Shown: positions 23,029-31,863, numbered from the stretch's first letter. The stretch is 34,240 bases of DNA from an uncultured Bacteroidales bacterium (GCA_947176235.1 CAMWPM010000023.1:1-34240), one strand, 5' to 3'. The notes: generated by a model from the sequence alone, not told the origin. A program made the numbers and translations.

Positions 23029-25225
23029 GGGAAGGGGGGAGTGGGGATGAGTTGTTATCGGAGGGGAAAGTATCATCAGGGGTCTCTGAGACCTCAGAGC
23101 TCTCTGACTCCTCTAAGATCTCAGATGAGTCAGGGTTTTCAATATCAAGAGGAACGGGGAAGATGGAATCAGAAACTGCGGGGAGTGCAGTGACAGAGTC
23201 GGGGAGAATGCCGATTGAGTCGGGGAGGATACCGGCAGCCCGGAGTGAGTCGAGACGTGCGGCTACGGAATCGAGAGCGGCGGGGAGGGAGTCGGTTGCC
23301 ACTAAGATAGAATCGGACCGCAGGGAGAGGGAGTCGGGGACGGCACGGAGTGAGTCGGGGATTGCCGGAGGCTCGGGACGCGGGACGGAGATGACGCGGC
23401 GACCGGGGGGGACTTCCTTGACGCGGGTGGAGGCGTCGGGGGAGACTGCTTCCATTGATGATGAGGCTCTGCCTACTTCCTGTTCGGGCTGGGCGAGGAG
23501 GGCAAGCATCTCTTCGGAGACATTGAACACGTCGTCGGGACCGGTGGGGCGCAGAGATGCGTACCACTTGAACTGCGGGAGGAAGAAGATGCTCTTCTTG
23601 GCAAGGTAGAGGGGGGTGACGGTGCCGCTTACCTGAGGCCAGACCTTAAGACGCTCGATTGTCTTTTCGCCGAAGTCGGCGGCGAGGTAGCTGCTTTCAA
23701 GAGATGCTACCTTGTTGATGGTGGAGTCGGCTTCCTCGGGGAAGTTGATAGCCTGAACGGATCCATTGACGTCGAGATGGCGTAGGGTGCCATTCTCAAG
23801 GTAAGCGATCATCTCTCGTCCGGTGAGCTGATTGTAGTAGCCGGGTTCGATCTCCTCAGCCATGAATCCGAAGCGGGGGAGAGTGGCGCGGTCGGCGGTG
23901 GAGTCGTTGAGGTGGACGGTGATCTGGTTGCCGAAAATCTGGCGGTTGTCGCTCCATACGACGGGGTGGCGATCCATGTAGAGCATGGAGTCGATCTGTA
24001 TGAAAGTCAGGGAGTCGCACAGTCCCTGGAGGTCGGAGCGGTAGAAGCGGACGCGTGGGTTGACAACGAGATGGTGGGTGGAGTCGGCGGCGACAGCGGT
24101 CGTGTCGGTGAGAGGAAGCTCGGGGAGGTAGACCTTGAATGCGCGGATGGTGTCGCCGTGGAGGTAGAGCGTATCGGCGCCTGAACCGTATTCCTTGGCG
24201 AGAGCGTGACCGGTGACAAATGCCGAGTCGGTGAGCTGGTTGACAAATCCGTAGTCGCCGTAGAGAGTTACGGAGCGTGCGGAGTCGGTGATGATCATGT
24301 TGCCGTAGCCGTGGCCGTATCCGGCGTCACGGTCGTAGAAAAGGGTGTCGGCGGTGAGTGTGTTGCCCTGCTCGGTGACGACGAGAGAACGGTCGTAGAG
24401 GTCGCCGGTGTTGTTGGCGGTGTTGTAGACGCCGTTGGATGTGAAGATTACGCCGTCGGCGGTGACTATGCGGCTGAAGCATGATAGGACGGCGAGGCGG
24501 GTGTCGGTGTTGTAGTTGAGTGTGTCGGTGAAGATGTCGAGCGTGTCGGATTCGCCACGGGCGTTGAGGTGGACGCGGTTGTAGAAGTTGGCATCCTTGG
24601 TGGAGGGGCTGTACTCGCCTTCGACGGAAGTGAGGGTGTTGGAGGGGTCGGTGAGTGTGCCCCACGCTTCGTAGTAGCCGAGCTCGATGGCGAGGTCGTA
24701 GAAGAACTCGTCGGTCTCGAGCATAACGTCGCGGTTGATAAGCCGGACTTTCTTCCCGGGATAGGCGTAGAGGATGGCAAGTTCGGAGGGTCCGTCGTAG
24801 GTGAGGGAGTCGGCGTAGACGAAGAGGGTGTCGCCCTGCTCCATGCGTACGTTGCCGTAGGCGCGAAGGGAGTTGTCGCCGTAGAAGTGGGCGCTGTCGC
24901 AGTACATGAACATATCCGCCTTCCGGAACATGACGTCGCCCACGAGAATCTGGAATGTGTCACGCTCGGTGGCGAAAAGTCGGTCGGCGCGTTCAAGGAA
25001 AACGCGGTTGCCGGCGTGACGATCCTCGCGAGGAATCGATGGGGCGATGGCGGAGGTGTCGGCCGGGAGAGTGGATACGGGCTTGGGGTCGGGCCTCAGG
25101 GGGACGAGAGAGGGGATGGAAGAGGCTGCGACGGCAAGCGCCACCACTGCCGAGATGAGCAAGCCGGAGAAGCGTCGGGGCGATGAAGAAGAATGGTGGT
25201 GATGCCGCTGAGGGGACATAATCAT
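22985..25225 (-). CDS. OstA-like (LptA/LptD N-domain type) envelope protein
   Basis: The 746-residue exported protein has a basic, His/Ser-rich N-terminus and a hydrophobic segment (about 19–38, GLLISAVVALAVAASSI). Repeated β-jellyroll units of the OstA type follow, for example VMFRKADMFMYCDSAHFYGDNSLRAYGNVRMEQGDTLFVYADSLTYDG and NTLTADTLFYDRDAGYGHGYGNMIITDSA. OstA domains form the periplasmic bridge or plug region of LPS transport. The fold up to about residue 560 is therefore consistent with a role in LPS traffic, though no LptD barrel is present. The last ~160 residues are low-complexity: a Pro/Asp-Ser-rich stretch and then an acidic Ser/Glu tail. The ATG overlaps the SurA-like stop as ATGA; an ATG two codons later is possible. 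Confidence 0.85.
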   Translation of the reverse strand: MIMSPQRHHHHSSSSPRRFSGLLISAVVALAVAASSIPSLVPLRPDPKPVSTLPADTSAIAPSIPREDRHAGNRVFLERADRLFATERDTFQILVGDVMFRKADMFMYCDSAHFYGDNSLRAYGNVRMEQGDTLFVYADSLTYDGPSELAILYAYPGKKVRLINRDVMLETDEFFYDLAIELGYYEAWGTLTDPSNTLTSVEGEYSPSTKDANFYNRVHLNARGESDTLDIFTDTLNYNTDTRLAVLSCFSRIVTADGVIFTSNGVYNTANNTGDLYDRSLVVTEQGNTLTADTLFYDRDAGYGHGYGNMIITDSARSVTLYGDYGFVNQLTDSAFVTGHALAKEYGSGADTLYLHGDTIRAFKVYLPELPLTDTTAVAADSTHHLVVNPRVRFYRSDLQGLCDSLTFIQIDSMLYMDRHPVVWSDNRQIFGNQITVHLNDSTADRATLPRFGFMAEEIEPGYYNQLTGREMIAYLENGTLRHLDVNGSVQAINFPEEADSTINKVASLESSYLAADFGEKTIERLKVWPQVSGTVTPLYLAKKSIFFLPQFKWYASLRPTGPDDVFNVSEEMLALLAQPEQEVGRASSSMEAVSPDASTRVKEVPPGRRVISVPRPEPPAIPDSLRAVPDSLSLRSDSILVATDSLPAALDSVAARLDSLRAAGILPDSIGILPDSVTALPAVSDSIFPVPLDIENPDSSEILEESESSEVSETPDDTFPSDNNSSPLPPSHEKFACRYRSDVVS

Positions 25226-26601
25226 TTCTTGATCTTAGTCCAGTCGTAGCGGAAATCGCAGTCAGCCCAGCCGTCCTCGATCTTGACATAGGTGTCGGCG
25301 ATCTTCTTAGAAAGCCAGTCCTTGATTTTCTTCTCGCGAAGAGAGTTCTCGTACATGGTCTTGACAAGCTGGAAGTCGTCGGCGAAGTTGGCTTTGTGGG
25401 CTTCGATGCGGTTGGTGAGCTTAACGATGGCGACGATGTCGCGTGAGCGACGTCCGTCCTTCATTATGAATGGCTTGGAGATCTCGCCGGGCTGGAGGTT
25501 GCTGACCTGTATGGCGACTTCCTGGGGAAGCTGCGACATTTCCCATCGAGAAGTGCCGTCGCCACCGTCCTCAACCTTGTTGAACATGATTCCACGGTTC
25601 TTGCGGGTGTCCTTGTCCTGTGACAGGAAAGCCGCGTCCTCGAATGTGAATTTGCCGTCGACGATGTCGGCGCGGATAGAGTCGAGACGTGCGAGAGACT
25701 TGCGCAGATCCTCGTCGGAGACTTTGGGCTGGAGGAGGATGTGGCGGGTGTTGACGCGGTCGCCGCGCTTTTCGATGAGCTGGATAATGTGGTAGCCGAA
25801 AGTGGTCTCGACGACACGGGAGCTTTTCTTGGGGTCGTTGAGGTTGAATGCTACGGCAGCGTACTCGGGCTCGAGTGTGCCTCGCCCCATGAAACCAATC
25901 TCACCGCCACGTGTGGCAGTAGCCTGATCCTCGCTGTAGAGGATGGCGAGTGTGGAAAAGTCCTGCTCGCCATTGTTGACCTGATCGGCGTAGTTGCGGA
26001 GACGCGCCTTCACGTCCTCGATCTCCTGACGGGGAATGGCGGGGTTGAGGGTGATGATCTGGACCTCAACGAGGGTGGGTACGGATGGAATTGAGTCGGG
26101 GGGGAGGGAATTGAAGTATCGGCGGACGTCGGAGGGTGTGGACTTGATTCCGTCGGTAAGAGATTTCTGGACCTGCTGTACGCGATAGTTGTTGCGCATG
26201 TCCTGAGCGAGCTGCTCGCGGAGCTCGGGGAGCGGCTTGCGGAAGTACTCCTCAACTTTCTCCTTGGACCCGAACTGAGTGACGTAGTTGTTGATGGTCT
26301 GATCGACGGATGACATTACCTGAGACAGGGGGACGTCGATTGTGTCGATGTCCGCCTGATGGAGGAAAAGCTTCTCGATGGCGAGGTTCTCGGGGACGAA
26401 GCAGTAGGGGTCGCCGGAGATTGCGACGCGACGGAATAGCATTTCCTGGTAGGCGTCCTCGATTTCGCTCTTATAGATAGGCTGGTCGCCGATCATCCAT
26501 GCCACTTCCTCGACGATATTGTTCTGAGCGAAGGAAGTGAAAACCGAGAAGGCGATAGCGACGGCAGATACGAAGCTGCGGATTTTGCTGTAGAATTTCA
26601 C
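25222..26601 (-). CDS. SurA-like periplasmic peptidylprolyl isomerase
   Basis: The 459-residue protein has a signal peptide (about 1–25, ending VFTSFAQ). A SurA-type N-terminal chaperone domain follows, and then two parvulin domains. The first includes SEDQATATRGGEIGFMGRGTLEPEYAAVAFNL and FGYHIIQLIEKRGDRVNTRHIL; the second includes LQPKVSDEDLRKSLARLDSIRADI, FLSQDKDTRKNRGIMF and LQPGEISKPFIMKDG. Such proteins assist folding of outer-membrane proteins. The order SurA-like–OstA-like with an ATGA overlap suggests one envelope-biogenesis unit. The second parvulin domain is less canonical and may serve binding rather than catalysis (inference). Confidence 0.92.
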   Translation of the reverse strand: MKFYSKIRSFVSAVAIAFSVFTSFAQNNIVEEVAWMIGDQPIYKSEIEDAYQEMLFRRVAISGDPYCFVPENLAIEKLFLHQADIDTIDVPLSQVMSSVDQTINNYVTQFGSKEKVEEYFRKPLPELREQLAQDMRNNYRVQQVQKSLTDGIKSTPSDVRRYFNSLPPDSIPSVPTLVEVQIITLNPAIPRQEIEDVKARLRNYADQVNNGEQDFSTLAILYSEDQATATRGGEIGFMGRGTLEPEYAAVAFNLNDPKKSSRVVETTFGYHIIQLIEKRGDRVNTRHILLQPKVSDEDLRKSLARLDSIRADIVDGKFTFEDAAFLSQDKDTRKNRGIMFNKVEDGGDGTSRWEMSQLPQEVAIQVSNLQPGEISKPFIMKDGRRSRDIVAIVKLTNRIEAHKANFADDFQLVKTMYENSLREKKIKDWLSKKIADTYVKIEDGWADCDFRYDWTKIKK

Positions 26602-26644
26602 GTTGGGGATATGATAAAATTGGTGAAGACAAGGGATAATTACG

Positions 26645-26675
26645 CAAAATTACTAATAATAGGCAAGATGGCAAA
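26645..26675 (-). promoter_or_regulatory. Bacteroidales-type promoter for surA-like–ostA-like operon
   Basis: On the minus strand TTTG (26672–26675) is followed by 19 nt and TAATTTTG (26645–26652). Transcription near 26638 would give a leader of ~37 nt before the ATG at 26601. Confidence 0.78.
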
Positions 26676-26787
26676 AAAATGTGGGATTTTAGCATTTTTT
26701 TGCGGAAAAAGCGCGGTCAGACGGATGGCAAATTGCTTGAAAAATAAAAAAAACGATGCGAAAATCTCTTTTTCGTTGAGGCGAGGG

Positions 26788-26817
26788 GTGAAAAGTGCCA
26801 TTAAATTCGTAAATTTG
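26788..26817 (+). promoter_or_regulatory. Possible carB promoter
   Basis: TAAATTTG (26810–26817) fits the −7 TAnnTTTG consensus on the plus strand. The −33 position (GTG at 26788–26790, 19-nt spacer) matches TTTG poorly. If used, the carB leader would be about 115 nt, long enough for post-transcriptional control. Confidence 0.4.
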
Positions 26818-26939
26818 CGCATCTCTCCCCATAACTCATTCTTCGCGAGTCCTAATCTTGCTGATAACGACCTCGAATTTTATAATAAACTTATTCCCGA
26901 AAATTATATATCACATTCAAAGAACATAAAACCATAACG

Positions 26940-29900
26940 ATGAAAAAAGTGCTATTACTCGGCTCGGGAGCCTTAAAGATAGGTCAGGCGGGCGAGTTTG
27001 ACTATTCAGGATCCCAGGCTCTGAAAGCTTTGAGAGAAGAAGGCATAGAGTCGGTGCTGATCAATCCGAATATCGCGACGATCCAGACGTCGGAAGGAGT
27101 GGCTGACCGCGTCTATTTCCTGCCGATCACGCCTGAATTCGTGGAAGAAGTGATCAAGAAAGAACGTCCGGACGGCATATTACTCGCCTTCGGCGGTCAG
27201 ACCGCTCTCAACTGCGGCACTCAGCTCTATCTTGACGGGACACTCGAAAAATACGGAGTAAAGGTACTTGGCACGTCGGTAGAGGCAATCATGATCACGG
27301 AGGACCGCGATCTGTTCGTGAAGAAACTGAATGAAATCGACGTGAAGACGCCGGTGTCGCAGGCAGTGGAAAATCTGGAGGACGCCCTTGAGGTGGCTCA
27401 CAGAATCGGATATCCGGTGATGGTGCGTTCGGGCTACGCCCTCGGTGGCTTAGGCTCGGGCATCTGCACGAATGACAAGGAATTCATCACTCACTGCGAA
27501 AGCGCACTCGCCTATTCCCGTCAGATCCTTGTGGAAGAATCGCTGAAGGGCTGGAAGGAGATAGAATTCGAGGTGATCCGCGACTCGTCGGATCTATGCT
27601 TCACGGTGGTGCCGATGGAGAACTTCGACCCGCTGGGTATCCACACCGGGGAGAGCATCGTGGTGGCGCCGATCGTGTCGCTGAGCCCGGAACAGATCAA
27701 GATGCTTGAGGATATAGCCACGCGCGTGGTGCGACACATCGGCATCGTGGGCGAGTGCAACATCCAGTACGCTTTCAACGCCGAGACGAACGACTACCGC
27801 ATCATCGAGATCAACGCGCGCCTGAGCCGTTCGTCGGCACTTGCCTCGAAGGCTTCGGGCTATCCGCTGGCATTCGTGGCAGCGAAACTTGCGCTGGGCT
27901 ATACGCTTGATCAGATAGGAGAGCCCGGCACACCGAATTCGGCAGCCAAGGCACCGTCGGTGGATTACATGATCGTGAAGATTCCGCGCTGGGACCTTTC
28001 GAAATTTGTCGGTGTGGACCGCGAGATCGGCTCGTCGATGAAGTCGGTGGGCGAGATCATGTCGATAGGCAAGTCATTTGAAGAAATAATCCAGAAGGGC
28101 CTGCGAATGATCGGCCAGGGCATGCACGGATTCGTGGGTAACACGGATCTACACGTGGATGACGTGGAGCATGCGCTGACGCATCCGACCGACATGCGTA
28201 TCTTCGCCATCGCGCAGGCACTTGAGGAGGGATATACTCCTGAAAAGGTGGCTGAACTGACAAAGATCGACATCTGGTTTATCGAGCGGCTCGCCAATAT
28301 CGTGCGCTTCTCGCACAAGCTCCGCGACATGGGGGGCACCGTGGAAGATCTTGACAAGGAGACGATGCTCGAGGCAAAGCGCCTGGGATTCTCGGACTTC
28401 CAGATCTGCCGCCTTGTGGAGAATCCGACGGGCAACATGGAAGCCGATGTGCTCCGCGTGAGAAACCGCCGCAAGGAGCTCGACGTGACGCCGAGAGTGC
28501 GCCGCATCAACACCGTGGCATCGGAATATCCCGAGCTGACGAACTATCTCTACGTGACTTACGGCGCGAAGGAGAATTCGATACCTTACGATTTCAACTC
28601 ACACAATAACATCATAGTGCTCGGCTCGGGCGCCTACCGCATCGGAAGCTCGGTGGAATTCGACTGGTGTTCGGTGAATGCCGCCACCACGTGCCGCAAG
28701 CTCGGCTACAAAGCAGTGATGATCAACTACAATCCGGAGACAGTGTCGACGGACTACGATATGTGTGACCGCCTCTACTTCGATGAACTCAGCTTCGAGC
28801 GCGTAATGGACATCATCGATCTGGAGATCCCCCGCGGCGTGATAGTGAGCGTGGGCGGTCAGATCCCGAACAATCTGGCAATGAAGCTCTATCGCCGTCA
28901 TGTGCCTGTGCTGGGAACGTCGCCGGTGTCGATCGACCGTGCCGAAAACCGCCACAAATTCTCGGCAATGCTCGATCAGCTCGGTATCGACCAGCCCCGC
29001 TGGAAAGAACTTACGACCGAGGATGAAATCCATGCCTTCGTGGAGGAAGTGGGCTTCCCGGTGCTTATACGTCCGAGCTACGTGCTATCGGGTGCTGCAA
29101 TGAACGTCTGCTACGACTATGACCAGATGCACCGCTTCCTGAGCCAGGCGGCGAAGGTGTCGAAGGAATATCCGGTGGTCGTGTCGGAGTTCCTGCAGAA
29201 TGCAAAGGAGATAGAATTTGACGCCGTGGCACGTAACGGACAGATAGTGGAATATGCAATTTCGGAGCATGTGGAATTCGCGGGTGTCCATTCAGGCGAC
29301 GCAACTCTTGTGTTCCCGGCACAGAAGATCTACATGGCAACGGCACGCCGCATCAAACGCATAAGCGCCAGAATAGCCGAAGCGCTGAACATCTCCGGTC
29401 CGTTCAACATCCAATACCTTGCGAAGGACAACTACGTGAAGGTGATAGAATGTAACCTGCGTGCATCGCGTTCGTTCCCGTTCGTGAGCAAGGTGCTGAA
29501 AAAGAACTTTATCGAGACGGCGACGCGCATCATGCTCGGCGAGAAGCCGGATGTGGCAGATACGTCGACCTTCGACATCGACTATATCGGAGTGAAGGCG
29601 TCGCAGTTCTCGTTCGCGCGTCTGCACAAAGCGGATCCGGTGCTTGGCGTAGACATGTCGTCGACGGGTGAAGTGGGCTGTCTGGGCCGCGACTTCGATG
29701 AGGCGCTCCTGAACGCAATGATCTCCGTGGGACATCACGTGCCGAAAAAGGGCGTGCTTGTCAGCTCGGGCGATACCCGCGGCAAGGTGGACATGCTTGA
29801 CGCCTGCCGTCTGCTCGACTCGCGCGGCTATGCGATCTATGCCACCCCTGGCACCGCGGCTTTCCTCGCCGATAACGGCGTGAAGGCAACGGAGGTGTGC

Positions 29901-30143
29901 TGGCCGGATGAGGAGGGACTCTCTGTGCTCGACATCATCGGAGACCATACCGTGGACTTAGTGATCAATATCCCGAAGAACCATACGAAGCGCGAGCTAA
30001 CGAACGGATACCATATCCGCCGTCATGCTATCGACCACAACATTCCTCTGCTGACGAACGCGCGTCTGGCACAGGCTTACGTGAAGGCTTTCGTGAGCCG
30101 TCCGGTGGAGTCGATCGGCATCACTTCGTGGCAGGAGTATTAA
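26940..30143 (+). CDS. carB: Carbamoyl-phosphate synthase large subunit, eukaryote-like type
   Basis: CarB makes carbamoyl phosphate from bicarbonate, ammonia (normally from glutamine through CarA) and two ATP, for pyrimidine and arginine synthesis. The 1067-residue protein has two homologous ATP-grasp halves. The first begins LLGSGALKIGQAGEFDYSGS and the second VLGSGAYRIGSSVEFDWCSVN. An oligomerisation region lies between them, and a C-terminal MGS-like allosteric domain contains ATPGTAAFLADNGV and VINIPKNH. Both halves resemble animal CPS (CAD/CPS1) more than E. coli CarB, e.g. NPNIATIQTSEGVADRVYFLPITPEFV. No carA lies beside it. It is the only plus-strand gene, with its own promoter region and a strong terminator 22 nt past its stop. 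Confidence 0.97.
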   Translation: MKKVLLLGSGALKIGQAGEFDYSGSQALKALREEGIESVLINPNIATIQTSEGVADRVYFLPITPEFVEEVIKKERPDGILLAFGGQTALNCGTQLYLDGTLEKYGVKVLGTSVEAIMITEDRDLFVKKLNEIDVKTPVSQAVENLEDALEVAHRIGYPVMVRSGYALGGLGSGICTNDKEFITHCESALAYSRQILVEESLKGWKEIEFEVIRDSSDLCFTVVPMENFDPLGIHTGESIVVAPIVSLSPEQIKMLEDIATRVVRHIGIVGECNIQYAFNAETNDYRIIEINARLSRSSALASKASGYPLAFVAAKLALGYTLDQIGEPGTPNSAAKAPSVDYMIVKIPRWDLSKFVGVDREIGSSMKSVGEIMSIGKSFEEIIQKGLRMIGQGMHGFVGNTDLHVDDVEHALTHPTDMRIFAIAQALEEGYTPEKVAELTKIDIWFIERLANIVRFSHKLRDMGGTVEDLDKETMLEAKRLGFSDFQICRLVENPTGNMEADVLRVRNRRKELDVTPRVRRINTVASEYPELTNYLYVTYGAKENSIPYDFNSHNNIIVLGSGAYRIGSSVEFDWCSVNAATTCRKLGYKAVMINYNPETVSTDYDMCDRLYFDELSFERVMDIIDLEIPRGVIVSVGGQIPNNLAMKLYRRHVPVLGTSPVSIDRAENRHKFSAMLDQLGIDQPRWKELTTEDEIHAFVEEVGFPVLIRPSYVLSGAAMNVCYDYDQMHRFLSQAAKVSKEYPVVVSEFLQNAKEIEFDAVARNGQIVEYAISEHVEFAGVHSGDATLVFPAQKIYMATARRIKRISARIAEALNISGPFNIQYLAKDNYVKVIECNLRASRSFPFVSKVLKKNFIETATRIMLGEKPDVADTSTFDIDYIGVKASQFSFARLHKADPVLGVDMSSTGEVGCLGRDFDEALLNAMISVGHHVPKKGVLVSSGDTRGKVDMLDACRLLDSRGYAIYATPGTAAFLADNGVKATEVCWPDEEGLSVLDIIGDHTVDLVINIPKNHTKRELTNGYHIRRHAIDHNIPLLTNARLAQAYVKAFVSRPVESIGITSWQEY

Positions 30144-30165
30144 TAAAACTTGTAATAAAAAAGTT

Positions 30166-30199
30166 CAGGCGGCGTGTCGTTCTTTCGACACGCCGCCTG
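30166..30199. terminator. Bidirectional terminator between carB and the GH29 gene
   Basis: A perfect 14-bp inverted repeat (CAGGCGGCGTGTCG … CGACACGCCGCCTG) encloses a 6-nt loop (TTCTTT). On the plus strand ATTTATTTT follows; on the minus strand AACTTTTTTATT follows. It therefore serves both convergent transcripts. Confidence 0.92.
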
Positions 30200-30221
30200 A
30201 TTTATTTTCGAGAGCCGGGAA

Positions 30222-31823
30222 TCAGAGGGAGATGCGGAGTGTGGGGGAGATGGGATCGGGGCGGGGAGTGGAGGCGGGAAGGGTGACGAGGAGTCCGTCG
30301 GGGGTGGAGCGGTGGCGGAGAGAACGCCCTCCGAGGAGGCGGACACCTTTGACCTTGACGCCCTTAAGAGACGTGATGAGGACTTCATCGGTCTCGGGCC
30401 ACGCCATGAGATGGGCATAGAGGGTGCGGGGACCCTTGGTGGTGAAACGAATGTCGGCGGCAGTGTAGGGTGTGTCACGACCTTCGTTGAATCCGGGACC
30501 GTCGAGAGGCTTGCCGGTGAGGGTGGATGGACCTTCGCCGAATGTGACTGACCACGGGCGTGTGCCGTAGATGCCTTCGCCGTTGACATCGAGCCATGAC
30601 TTGATTCCGGCGAGAATGGCTTTCTCCTTTTCGTCAATGGATCCGTCGGCGCGGACAGGAACGCTGAGGAGCATGTTGCCGTTCTTGCTCACGATGTCGA
30701 CCAACATTCCGATGACTGTGGCGGGGGATTTGTAGCCGTCGCGCTCGTAGAGGGCGCGGTCGTAGTGCCAGTTGCCGAGACATGTGCACGTCTGCCACGG
30801 AGAATCGAGGGCGGAATCAAGAACTCCTTTCTCAACATCCCAAACGAGCGCCTTCTGCATCTCGGGCGTAAGCTTTTTGGCAAATACGACAGCGTTGAGG
30901 TCGCCACCGTGACGGGCGGCGTTGGAATTATAATAATGAGCGATGACGTCGAGACCGGTGGAGTCGACGGGCCAGAACGGGGCAAAGCTGTCGTCGAAAT
31001 AGATCAGGTCGGGGTTGTAGCGCCCGATCATGTCGGCCGTACGGTTGAAGAAATTGTCGAGATAGTCGGGGGTGGGGCGTGCGGTTCCTTCGGTCCAATC
31101 CCACCAGTTGTCGTCGGCGGGTCGGCTGATGGCATGATTCTGGACGTAGAGTTCCTGAGGGTCGAGACCTTCCCACCATTTGCCTTTTCCGTCCTCCTTG
31201 GTGAGCAGACGGGCGTCGTAGGAGACGCCTGAGAGGGGACCTGTGGCGTCGGCACCCTGGGCAGTCTCGTACCAGGTCCAGGCGTGGGCGGAGTGGATGC
31301 TTACGCCGAAGGGGAGCCCATTACGACGAGCCGCAGCCTCCCATTCGGCAAGGACATCCCGGCGAGGACCGATGTTGACGGAGTTCCAGGGCTGGAAGGC
31401 GCTGTCCCAAAGGTCCATGTTGTCGTGATGATTGCCCATCGCCATGAAATAGCGGGCACCGACATTCTTGTAAAGTTGGACGAGGCTATCAGGCTGCCAT
31501 GCGGGGGCTTTCCATTCGTTCATTATCTCCATGAATCCCTCCTCGGAGGGATGACCGTAGTTGTTGAGATGATGACGATAGGCGTGGCTGCCCTGCTCGT
31601 ACATTCCGCGGGCGTACCAGTCGCCGGCTTCGGGCTGGCACTGGGGACCCCAATGTGCCCAGATGCCGAATTTGGCGTCGCGGAACCATTCGGGAACCTG
31701 ACGCTGCGAGAGGGACTCCCATGTGGGCTCGAATTTTCCTTCGGCAGCCGGCATCCTCCGGGCAGAGAGATTGAATGACGTGATGCCACAGACAGCAATG
31801 GCAAGAAGGCGAATACTTTTCAT
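30222..31823 (-). CDS. GH29-family glycosidase (α-L-fucosidase-like), exported
   Basis: GH29 enzymes are retaining α-L-fucosidases that remove fucose from host or dietary glycans. The 533-residue protein has a signal peptide (about 1–21). The GH29 barrel shows WFRDAKFGIWAHWGPQC, the conserved YFMAMGNHHDNMDLWDS, WNSVNIGPRRDVL and GVSIHSAHAWTW. The probable nucleophile is Asp277 in DLIYFDDSFAPF. A segment DIVSKNGNMLLSVPVRADGSI and a short C-terminal β-domain follow. The nucleophile context is YFDD where many members have WFDG, so the exact sugar specificity is uncertain. It follows the UPF0597 gene by 40 nt and ends at the shared terminator. Confidence 0.9.
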   Translation of the reverse strand: MKSIRLLAIAVCGITSFNLSARRMPAAEGKFEPTWESLSQRQVPEWFRDAKFGIWAHWGPQCQPEAGDWYARGMYEQGSHAYRHHLNNYGHPSEEGFMEIMNEWKAPAWQPDSLVQLYKNVGARYFMAMGNHHDNMDLWDSAFQPWNSVNIGPRRDVLAEWEAAARRNGLPFGVSIHSAHAWTWYETAQGADATGPLSGVSYDARLLTKEDGKGKWWEGLDPQELYVQNHAISRPADDNWWDWTEGTARPTPDYLDNFFNRTADMIGRYNPDLIYFDDSFAPFWPVDSTGLDVIAHYYNSNAARHGGDLNAVVFAKKLTPEMQKALVWDVEKGVLDSALDSPWQTCTCLGNWHYDRALYERDGYKSPATVIGMLVDIVSKNGNMLLSVPVRADGSIDEKEKAILAGIKSWLDVNGEGIYGTRPWSVTFGEGPSTLTGKPLDGPGFNEGRDTPYTAADIRFTTKGPRTLYAHLMAWPETDEVLITSLKGVKVKGVRLLGGRSLRHRSTPDGLLVTLPASTPRPDPISPTLRISL

Positions 31824-31863
31824 GGTGCAGGAATGAATAAGGATTGGGTGAAAAATACGGGAA

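Larger units (their letters stand above)
26602..26939. other. Divergent intergenic region between surA-like gene and carB
   Basis: No gene is supported in these 338 A/T-rich nt. It holds the promoter for the SurA-like gene (26645–26675) and a possible carB promoter (26788–26817). About 120 nt of carB leader follows, ending in an A-rich stretch before the ATG. I see no clear riboswitch or attenuator hairpin. Confidence 0.7.

Noticed and set aside
29292-29948. Minus-strand open frame of 218 codons inside carB
   Set aside because: It is His/Arg-rich with no motif and lies fully opposite conserved CarB sequence.
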